Origin: Kineosporia corallincola
Lineage (GTDB): Bacteria > Actinomycetota > Actinomycetes > Actinomycetales > Kineosporiaceae
Reading direction: 5' to 3'
DNA length: 47,519 nucleotides
Assembly (NCBI RefSeq): GCF_018499875.1
Contig: NZ_JAHBAY010000026.1
Location: forward strand, 1 to 47,519
Shown here: piece by piece, positions 46,401 to 47,519 of the stretch
How the letters are laid out: each line of letters starts with the position of its first letter
Position numbering within the stretch: position 1 is the stretch's first letter
Translations under genes and position numbers: made by a program
The notes under the pieces: generated by a model
Seen by the model: the letters and a program-made list of their open reading frames with translations, nothing else
The model's database searches: none
Told to the model about the DNA's origin: nothing

Positions 46401-47519
46401 GCGGTCACGATCCTGGCCATCCAGGCCCCCAGCAGACCCGGCAGGCCGTCGTCGGGGGTCCACTGCTTCGTCCGGCTCCCGATCGGACCCACCGGAAGTT
46501 CCGGCGTCGCGAAAGCCTTCTGCACCAGTGCGTCCAGTGAGTTGACATGCCCCTTGGCCGGTTGCGTCGATCCAGGGTCCAGGAGGTACGTCGGCGACCC
46601 GCTCACCTGCGAGTGCTCCTCGCCGGGGTGGGTGAAGTCCGGTTGCACCAGTTCGGCCAGCGAGTTGAACCGCTGCGCGGGCCATCCGGCCGGTTCTGGC
46701 TCGCGTAGGGACGACAACGCGGACGGCACAACGATTTCCGGCAGGGTCATCTGCGTTCCCATGGCCTGGCTCAGACCCGCCCGCTGTGTCGTAGCCGGAT
46801 CCGTTTGAGCCGTCACCGAATTCGGTGCTGTCAGCTCCTGACCGCCCTCCAGCCGTACCACCGCACCGGCTGCGGACACCACGATGGCGTGGGCGTCCAC
46901 CGGCACCCGCGGGATCTCGCCCTCCGGCAGAACCCTCTCCCCTTCCTGGTTCTGCAATTCCAGCCAGAAGGTGTGCTCACCCCAGCGCAGCACGGCGAAC
47001 GCATGCTGCGGCAGACCGGGGGCCTTGCTGTAGACGAACCCCGCCGTGCCGGGACCGCCGGCCTCCACGGCGCCCACCACCGGTTCCCAGGACGTCCCGA
47101 TCCGGTCCCAGGTGCCGGCTCCGAGCTTCTGGGCCGTCAGCAGTTCCGGGGTCAGCGCCGGGTCGGCGGTGGCCGGCCGGGTGGGACGCGCCGACGGGTG
47201 GAGGGACGCGTACAGCTGCTCCAGCCGCAGCAGGCAGTCGGCCAGGTAGTTCTCCCATCCGGCCAGGAGCCGCGTCAGGTCGATTTCCAGTTCGGCCCGG
47301 GCCTGGTCACGGGTGAGCGTGCGGTCGGCGCGGCGAGCGTCCAGCCCGGTCACGGGCTGCTGGTCGGCCGTCATCTCATCGAAGAAGCTCTGCTCGTCAT
47401 GGTTTCCGCCCTGTCGGAACAGCTGCGGCAGACCGGCCCCGGCCCTGTTGCCCGGTTCGGGCAACAGCATGCTGCGCCTGACCATCTGCGCTGACCGGAT
47501 GGTGAAATACGCCGCGTTG
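25499..47519 (-). CDS. Giant multidomain T7SS-linked protein with papain-like domain and three metzincin-like modules, partial (>7,330 aa)
   Basis: One frame without a stop spans 22 kb. The first Met in the window is at 47485, but the frame stays open to the right edge (in-frame codons read ...NAAYFTIRSAQ before that Met), so the true N-terminus is probably outside. Numbering from that Met: a papain-fold toxin/deamidase-like domain (about 60-200), disordered linkers with an acidic Ser-rich patch (about 570-620), a beta-rich region (about 810-2400) interrupted by a very basic Arg/Lys segment (about 1490-1600), a linker region (2400-3130), then three homologous modules (about 3135-4460, 4495-5790, 5915-7328). 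Each module has a helical lead, 'VVLKPVES'-type and 'PVAR'-type segments, a metzincin-like site and a shared C-terminal alpha/beta domain. No TM or LPxTG anchor is seen. It is inferred to be an exported effector or surface polyprotein. Confidence 0.93.
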   Translation of the reverse strand, partial: NAAYFTIRSAQMVRRSMLLPEPGNRAGAGLPQLFRQGGNHDEQSFFDEMTADQQPVTGLDARRADRTLTRDQARAELEIDLTRLLAGWENYLADCLLRLEQLYASLHPSARPTRPATADPALTPELLTAQKLGAGTWDRIGTSWEPVVGAVEAGGPGTAGFVYSKAPGLPQHAFAVLRWGEHTFWLELQNQEGERVLPEGEIPRVPVDAHAIVVSAAGAVVRLEGGQELTAPNSVTAQTDPATTQRAGLSQAMGTQMTLPEIVVPSALSSLREPEPAGWPAQRFNSLAELVQPDFTHPGEEHSQVSGSPTYLLDPGSTQPAKGHVNSLDALVQKAFATPELPVGPIGSRTKQWTPDDGLPGLLGAWMARIVTAMDDGAETDVKLPASPRNRLRKKHFAAEIPRGRAPLHTNDHRTQPPSLTSVDPLRRNRLGDLTPAGDLSRPASDPAAARARIAALGKGVRKKAYQTADQVIEARLRWPGIGPQIASQVRADADLRDQLVDLLIVHAHRTRMDVEQLIAGPYVDEFITRLSPPGAAKTPVESIISSSAVIDSVETGLEKGRAGAGRHGADHAGLVSLSGGHDDAGAGDTDSSRASSDLSDTASDAGSHWSETEYSETTSLAARPDGAKGTGARGVTGAGGTSAAQAGPEAEADAVAQPDAAPAQQARRPQASWMLPAAASLGSPRSRMPEMDQVVPAVIAAIEEAGGAVSENDRSTLRARLLTAYRAGEMTTEGYLMPFDGVEVLVKLGLGNATVITDTEGVSRDVLPTAETLRVQLTEVLQKLEKEDRLKPRHLRELREVYTQEIDRIAEQQARDRKSHHHANQNTLGQFAIGGSTRSGTGLAGATRVQANFSMVFAAIVRAGVSLSGTMNQRVISTSAFKDAEYGRVMDYRADSTLVAYEPLYTIRTRTSPLVPWKRVTPSWSTDSRDRGTTEPATTAESLLTWIPSNLLESVAPQVVPVRPARPEFAQALDAARRKFPDTYFASGLTGLQDLYEGVVRELHLGGLDVRPGSTELLDLYAQLVMKLSVNLHKSVNDAHDDAGRQATGYDFLVHDRNGTAVAKVVIQSERVQRALYRQVVVTDGEAHLESVLHQRLGATSDKMHIEKVRTAIAASSVTESLTQSGVLSVGAAADALPVVPEVTLGPNFRAAFSASKSDSVSAGKTGLWVNVDRYTGPSVVHRVDMRHRAGISLIRRPEKEIRWTAWHEGAAIVVMPQWAAFAHGFSVDMSALATGFTATRAEIGGTLSEDGMIEFHPGAVPEEKVPREKRNPKNLPIRLRAQILQNHGTGTGLPTLEPRVAETLNRQVKEVLREVGLLSPDPLRPFSRRHPADRHRLRKGWLKLNVSDLLENERIVDKFLSTDGIEAHYDQIFQDGLEVVLRAVDQIGITHTARLLVWAEQNLDPNGDYYLYTTPHMHSVNLSIGSTSAGHGVSGSRSITLGGRFQAGSDLLQMVTAGVDRQWTKGAGQSGSFIGNYPELLESPGDQDAVRLPGRFGATLTFDDLPQAAQERLARRAEGQRRRRKKDQFRIARDVEGAGPAKLRKRRPEPSDTAHPRPGRESRRPGGQGKLRKPRPVQLTPEQLRLEKKRQAREQLVQARAERAVQRAAEQKTLTWHSDPVEGHATVFVLPDIGLEKFDPLDPALDALPATDPAVLEKALVYYLDTTGLVPLLRDMFPTLTGVGKLSDEQIANLGSTTMMRSFVPDFLHDEYQTGGLFSPGLISHTNGGLGIKGTIGPSFYSGASDGKFVASQIRLWLSQASHSERIQRDWVFSAGVRAGGPLSDGSAVGAVSGEVDATARVSRGQGTSVSKTHGKEQLPLSFYDALFFTTTLTLDVGTVEQVDGKLRPRRVHPDSETLGPRTFMYLLPVPRALAAYGRHPELPIDIDVVRKYVARWHEGELVALRENEILAVLDRLEREAADHADAGAILAEVATYRKKTHKGALEQFLATTGRTERDLFVPFGMRKDSRLQALGIHGVESMDVRPGEVPGPPAGIGDRPRRIRAVDILHQAVEQAVPGLIGLRRADWPTERIPEVWYRAYRGDQPVVGKLANGIDFLTSLVGGNREQAMLDDLLHTRGVTFYLFNRIGGVAADAVELNIGMRLTTDAEITGMEEGAGLETYAHQYAASSQSTSRSVAGGFTAPKTGLGGEGTTSGTSGGGQLDMSAGHRREVVQSAQHTQEHVGYDWERGFYLRNEFDLTVRVRRLDMVNRPLSNVVAGLTRDVQHLGDEVLHTFEGTLVTRKPGSEILAIPVDESLPLDDLTPVRLDALPADAMVVAVDLDDAVPRTWELLGRMFGQDANDQSVRSVITLEQLQARGHMRDHILETIGKKHLVMENIFVGGDEGRRAALRMQGDFFHPRVVAQLPQGTGVGRYSKHQIGTTIARSVDSWRPSLTVTLGQNGNITDVVENGGTRDLPAQGRGSGPTTTAPPNQSVTSNPALDGAGGTGADLAADHGEGARDANVKRDEHHPKEQGPMLWVVVNYLGNTEIQAVRRGMLGDGPTGTGYSDRFLGEAHLLIYRSQYDELLRFSRLQALLDRHTPTPTSWPTTGEHTPRYHLEKLLSRAALDHQDLLDRANDASRWLIEDARTPHMVLMSSAAHQVHSRYVEAVRWAGDQLSTSHPGHAAWLTAFQDRHRSTLEEQMFAPQGPPAGVVAQLNAATDELLALVVGGVPGVRLPHALTVAPSVPLPVARVIAHNTGRSVELNYTAADGTVTRHRIRADGKVLDAVGRKVPQRSGTRLLPSASGVTPVASLVVPSFTAGGLPAFLPQVPGNAGTLPSQGDPLPAEAVTAEPAVAEPVAATASREQAGPPVTGRTGTRLAPILEEDEESLQATEGFEDQVVAPGDQATGNTGSPEIPARLKSESGEENEATDRGDAVFAALIDAGAAVAGGTVQPGTGAVVEQTAQPVTGSGSEPGTSHPAEVFGEVRPFAVDALLAGFGRRPTDTSAATAFGQQWKEMVDRARTAVERTAGLGGTWLERVQESVETAATAVHTASGDEDLTDPDDTRVLRLRREVVPVVTAAQMAAVLSGSPSPQDLPRALELLARSLVRAHGLGRPDDPGQLTTPASGEPGPAGGAGNSAPQSGPPDGVPPVQPDDHGEDSAVGQATASAPRGAVAGPPARRAPSGADAHRPPGPPPGAGLLQAQERQAFHAVTRAREALGAARSTGEAEAVRAAEERLAHASDSYTKAMEQIVADLVVQHDPRAGQADPDVGQVLDSLSAKLELYRWQGVLRRSTPGTPVVLKPVESGYDTPAWRAGMIDRIAQLPADRWKDISIGAWPRSLSLAAMLNDVLVQQETALPVPDGQVAAETALAALPAPPEPGETDAGTSSLGAWAAGRLAQELLPVLTRSRDAARDHLDEQRSRRAAMAERFRDLPGVGQGTRARSRLRQIQDTLEHREQMLRRAVALAGTPPLAPRLTPDAVLADVRKGGRWDLSVLSDELVLRAPGISFTEQPWRPEAALLAQEIAVQMGEPVTAFAGDGTPPAWFSFGPEGFAPQPVSVPGPAEFLAAASRTVVLGSAPPGVQGFVSRPTADGTLELAWVDDDGQVVIADGSRPQVQRDLARHLGTEGGILDGVTVYVADLPEPVARKIALDNKIRLRFTAEPLRVARDGTIVVQPVPGTTTTRGWLEAGTDGTVVVTGKILSPSPPWETDLAEADFAEPLTVIDELKMPHQFYLHRVPSGIAVTDGAFAGPGILATDPGNRPLVTVDVRDYAMLVGIREALAGRYPFLVGVPYAAGPSISVLPVFGSSGDRPPGDGLIWRLPAQAAVFQPDVSAMRHATPARPVSHVGVFLRDVSEVTADQLRSLLDGFRPLTESETQQLRTAQHQVHALAGGLETPQQTRNVREDLKDSLARVPAASERISGQDILDLVAHGQNLARVVRAFPESFAEAREYTVPVPEQGPQPVPGRTVASVRVLEYTMRSRLLAHERTTSGDLERIRRDQEDPDGSLWNASGPIDVDGEIWYVHLRSEPVRDGRPVHRTIHVWSPVGPEGQKRYDPDASNFWSDANRLTIDHELGHQAAGLDDAYPDPQQVKGQDPLRRREIRIHARGSAAARGGPETRPPSRVAAPDALMHAAHLDPATVIRPSPRDYLTLIQRYRAGDQARMEALGRVQDRYWTDVVPALERLDETAEHQLPGEPLRAALAAAQQAWTGQAEFAEARLAEIVRERDASTPFSSAYRAALTEAQLLRQEADLARDQVLGLGSRHGQPTMPVWDGGRLDLDRQSGEYMLSYPQEQSRPRSPDVTPARADFRLLDRLARALSRPVVVDLDSLTDKHSVKRPVKPTGSHVRFRPDGTDPEMAGIARDLFRAGHPLVRDPAGGAAVFRLDDATVRVLPAGVSVSFPGDPHPGMDESRTIPRDDGLHVLVGGLAEGPDDRQGAEGRELSARQRQTLRTILAWFDVERQPFVWVEGYGTVTRLQDWFRDVTDWTAVAPRTRETFTRVPPEPLRWPYEGEGASRPAPPGSGGRAALSVPATAHRPRTAPPAPANQMPSAPLLDAHHFETLERQAFRAVEAARQTAALARDTGDPQALRAGEEALTRALDTYTATMEDVVPELIEQRNLRSGRDRAAFGLATEPLNAKIELFRWQSVLRRSSPGSAVVLKPVESAHDTPAWRAGMIDRIGQLPADRWPDISVGTRLRQLPLVVMLNDSLVQQDSSVPRSPAAAVAEETLSALPGPTDDAVVESRLTAWAAGQAVRRLERVLSGSRDAAREHLSLRTSRLTALVQRFPGVKGSGKGTRVQAWMRQAEEILRRREELVDRAGQLSSAQPRAPRLTPQEMVADLRSGDRWDLGVVDGEALLHAPGASRSEQPWRPEAALLAQEMATQAGRPVTAFADLADGFLPSWFSFQPDGSAPRPVPQPRAEYDSESGAGPTARRRAVALLKVTVPPAVRGFTAQRSPQRTAQVAWANDRGQVTIANGSLLENQRDLARYVAAQARALDGATLYVAGLPIPVARKMAQDNGIRLNFTEDGLGVSRGTVTVQPVTGTTTTRGWLEAGPTGTVTATGRLLDPSPAWEEALARQTLPSSIVVIDAQGLEYVLHLRRIPAGIAVSQVAGRDLEADAIPVPGRPQRGSGHRRLRRRLRPTDAILISYDVSDPVLEELAHEQLLRILPEPARIGMRRLSTAPSVPSYSRAGRQAFGDAPSLRMPMAPATDVQPPVITDALRAANPGRLVSLPQLRRSEIETEPLSWWPALSAGDLPPAIVQHLVTAIRRLQPALSSGAEQQGNAMTQLRALLDRARTQPELGVDARYLVERIELTSRLDDTFGFYPSPQYRARVYRLPGHLPLLELTTRTRHRRRQTTTESELSAWQVRGAGGRNKHLNGHGPVTFNGEMFFVRMRVEHAAEGNLSADDVMNVWPPIDPEGRERLEQDSGNLRSDASGSMISHEYGHHFGLPDRYPNRGTRPDDPLRHERLRVRPDRHLEDSSEIRVVRPSTHLDPLGALMHDNEIITARDLFMILEAVEAGDQAPPLRLRRSHERYERHVAPAASHYEHTRREVAAGRATPQELHAAGDRLYREWRRQARQLRRFRAHLTRPDPASTGPAHEAQRSHEAERIDHEIELAEQQALRSAVLAGQSRISAPGGGYLIPRPDGVHTLEWNGLRPRPTPEQVWAMADGLGLPVVMDFYPDGTARPGEADVAMATGMKVWPGGRSAPLLTGVAVNWFLPGRFAPDMWADTMFTVNGVPVRMVASGLVLSLPGAPHLGYDPDYKPLVPGELMLHVPGYPRLTPQHRTVLRAVLDGLQPGYRQAVAIYVPRSRLRGTRTTGNSSRSSLPQAERSRQWLEADDDVRGGASRDPEWLDESMPGAGGWRPLGELPEQLRSEDGWGQQVDLRGPQVVVRSPAGRLLEAEEIGLGELLAENPDESHVASGFLGLAPQDTALELSDESTGAAGVPEVGAPPREAQYFLDEEARLYRDVDAARQASDDAAAQGDRDAVGRAQDQLAQAHTDYVARLGALFAELLSQNESQGEVPRPEFARAVETLGSNLQFHGWIGKVRGTAPGQPVVLYPVHTGEPPARQRTRMTDHLAALPWERWTDLRIAEPGRAPQRLATWLNAGLPEPSAAVSLTVDLAQADADLRNLPEAPEPGPSRSPQEDLPMWAAAQVARRLRPELAAAQEIARARLTDLGKPDDERTALARRFLGLPGIALDYTSGARWQQARTSLGYWQTRVLRADALMAAGATRPSITARALTPSGIGSDVALGDRWILTADAKGVTVLRATGVATADQPLRPESGVLAQEIARITARPVTAFADRGDGQGPAWLSFRPDGTRPQQMPHPELEPASVRDRPQADSRDPLVAAPDPAEASTLPIRLAPDEWPISPDVPGTAMRSRPDGGRDVALTDEQGRPVIADAGRPQVQARLRSLFSAHGANLRGATLVVANLPVHVARELAENARVPYTFAAEDLKVHEDGRVEAQPVAGTEWTRGWLEVTLGPDGTSDVHPDRRVLLPGAAWEFSVGAIPEGDVFVVHDVFEVAHQLYVHRVPVGMAVTQTPALGDAVKHQTLNPATMKVVLDIADSHVFQLVTNELADVYDWLDDVDHQIVPGPRYSPVPAYSTAGPQIPAEGPVWRLPSEVAGWDPMHPGLERRTGPVRRVSAEMVMALSGSGVAGFGRLSDLLRTPGPLLVEQVSRLRLAQLQLEVRLPGLARRRTGDVRADLESALADAVAGSRYSRAELLTQAQRAEQMAYSLHTHPLAQFWTRAHTVTVPEGDHPVPGREVREVVVVEASVRIRRARHDRVTLEDLYLLHQLDHVWKADSWNRSGPVIRNGVVYYLRARTDAVLDGGPADVVQHVWSPVDGRGVQRETQNYVNLRMDANGRTLQHEFGHLLNALDHYSSAYRSGTVSDALAATSVRLHAAGSEAAAGGPETRLPTRIQSGFALMNSTRYPDTRTAAEMAEEKRETRAWRARNDEAVRQGREPEDMPLRPMRATPREVLLVVEAHLAGDAAPLERLGAFGQLFEDVVGEAAAKVARLRSAASPPITAEVDRAERELRSAWEELARRAEPLYAAVQADFAGSRPRSARRAAVVEEAHRLRQEIDHAWDQALKWAGHLAEPAIPLPGIGRLLLNSPSTGYRLEPETTGSPAPIQIDLVDRLARALERPVTVELAALTEAVPADHPAVAAVARALRFDQDGGDPEPVDVATDLFRPGMLSRGTRPGSFTRDDAVVAVVASGLYLWFPRADGTRPHPGLDVYRQPPRPGRLIVHLPGSAELTPQQRATARTVLGAVTSARSTGAVVLGNGFQSQFADWLSVSDPQDPIPAGTRIVPDAQKRPPTWPFRPGTPTAHASSLPDLGWTTPWSNRPRPSSSTDVHPL
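25502..29745 (-). repeat. Module C of the giant protein (third tandem copy)
   Basis: Residues about 5915-7328, starting near 'EARLYRDVDAARQASDD'. It aligns by eye with modules A and B throughout: 'VVLYPVHTGEPPARQRTRM', 'VHVARELAENARVPYTF', 'TVTVPEGDHPVPGREV', the zinc site, and the final 'LVDRLARALERPVTVEL...ELTPQQRATARTVLGA' domain. It is the most diverged copy and ends the protein with a Pro/Ser tail. Edges are approximate. Confidence 0.8.
26951..26983 (-). other. Metzincin-like zinc motif, module C
   Basis: HEFGHLLNALDHY: His6835, Glu6836, His6839 and Asp6845 as possible ligands and base; the Gly at motif position 8 is Asn. A Met-turn candidate, 'FALMNST', lies about 55-60 residues further on. 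Confidence 0.75.
30130..34000 (-). repeat. Module B of the giant protein (second tandem copy)
   Basis: Residues about 4495-5790, starting near 'LERQAFRAVEAARQTAAL'. Shared blocks: 'VVLKPVESAHDTPAWRAGM', 'IPVARKMAQDNGIRLNF', a zinc site with the best consensus, and 'RLTPQHRTVLRAVLDGL' near the end. A ~120-residue linker separates it from module C. Edges are approximate. Confidence 0.8.
31271..31303 (-). other. Metzincin/snapalysin-like zinc motif, module B
   Basis: HEYGHHFGLPDRY: His5395, Glu5396, His5399, Gly5402 and Asp5405 match HExxHxxGxxD exactly, the form known from Streptomyces snapalysin (family M7), including the following x-Tyr. The Met-turn candidate 'GALMHDN' is about 55 residues downstream. 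This is the copy most likely to be active. Confidence 0.85.
34110..38080 (-). repeat. Module A of the giant protein (first tandem copy)
   Basis: Residues about 3135-4460, starting near 'QERQAFHAVTRAREAL'. Diagnostic blocks: 'VVLKPVESGYDTPAWRAGM', 'EPVARKIALDNKIRLRF', 'YTVPVPEQGPQPVPGR', the zinc site, and 'LLDRLARALSRPVVVDL...ELSARQRQTLRTILAWF'. Modules A and B are closest to each other. Edges are approximate. Confidence 0.8.
35405..35437 (-). other. Metzincin-like zinc motif, module A
   Basis: HELGHQAAGLDDAY: His4017, Glu4018, His4021 and Asp4027 as possible ligands and base; Gly is shifted by one position relative to the HExxHxxGxxD consensus. The Met-turn candidate 'DALMHAA' lies about 55 residues downstream. 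Confidence 0.78.
42680..42990 (-). other. Very basic Arg/Lys segment inside the giant protein
   Basis: Residues about 1500-1600 contain clusters such as 'GQRRRRKKDQFR', 'KLRKRRPEPS' and 'EKKRQAREQLVQARAERAVQR'. It interrupts the beta-rich region and could be a flexible, nucleic-acid- or wall-polymer-binding linker, or a processing site. No function is assigned. Confidence 0.7.
46886..47308 (-). other. Papain-fold toxin (protein-glutamine deamidase-like) domain of the giant protein
   Basis: The pattern is that of the Tox-PL/papain-fold toxin family: 'NYLADCLLRLEQLYASLHP' with Cys84 as nucleophile, a 'GPGTAGFVYSKAPGLPQHAFAVL' strand pair with His161, then 'HTFWLELQNQEG', where Glu176 stands in the usual Asp position. 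Such domains deamidate or cleave host proteins in polymorphic toxins. The Asp-to-Glu change leaves activity uncertain. Confidence 0.6.

Noticed and set aside
25499-47519. Giant ORF as an artefact of fused adjacent genes or high-G+C stop avoidance
   Set aside because: Module homology runs across the whole right part with conserved order, linkers are typical Pro/Ser spacers, and no internal start with a ribosome site plus a preceding stop is seen.
1-47519. tRNA, rRNA, riboswitch, IS element, phage integrase, att sites
   Set aside because: No cloverleaf, conserved rRNA segment, transposase motif or terminal inverted repeats were seen on either strand.

Overview
High-G+C Actinomycetota DNA. Nearly every base is coding, start codons are often GTG or TTG, and third positions are G/C rich. 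The content is a complete-looking but non-canonical type VII (ESX-like) secretion locus next to the gene of one enormous protein. The genus cannot be fixed from sequence alone; a morphologically complex, non-mycobacterial actinomycete (Kineosporia-, Micromonospora- or Streptomyces-like) would fit. No tRNA, rRNA, IS element, integrase or CRISPR array was seen. The longest stretch without a gene is about 270 nt.

Left arm (about 50-8730, minus strand). Reading in the direction of transcription, the order is eccD, eccB, two small WXG100-like proteins, a 165-aa helical protein with a Ser/Gly/Thr tail, a 1141-aa secreted-type protein carrying calcium-binding and beta-repeat stretches, a YbaB-like protein and a 111-aa helical protein. 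Several genes are coupled by TGATG or ATGA overlaps. eccC, the three-ATPase motor, is transcribed the other way from a shared intergenic region (about 8731-8997) and ends at a perfect 24-bp-stem bidirectional terminator (12992-13044).

Middle (13046-25429, minus strand). In transcription order: a membrane-anchored protein with two degenerate lytic-transglycosylase-like domains and a ricin-type lectin domain, a 153-aa orphan, two LuxR-type regulators whose receiver-like domains lack the phospho-acceptor Asp, a beta-helix protein fused to two EccA/CbbX-type AAA+ domains, a mycosin whose catalytic Ser is Ala, and a 1265-aa protein ending in an ADP-ribosyltransferase-like fold. No canonical EccE is visible.

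Right arm (25499 to the window edge, minus strand). One uninterrupted reading frame of more than 7,300 codons runs off the right edge. It has a papain-fold (toxin deamidase-like) domain near the visible N-terminus, about 1,600 residues of beta-rich sequence, and three tandem modules of about 1.4 kaa, each with a metzincin/snapalysin-like zinc site (HExxHxxxxxD plus a downstream Met). Inference: this is a T7SS-linked giant effector or cell-surface polyprotein, and the neighbouring genes form its export, anchoring and regulatory apparatus. The most notable observations are the triplicated metalloprotease modules, the pseudo-mycosin, the beta-helix/AAA+ fusion and the ART-like component.
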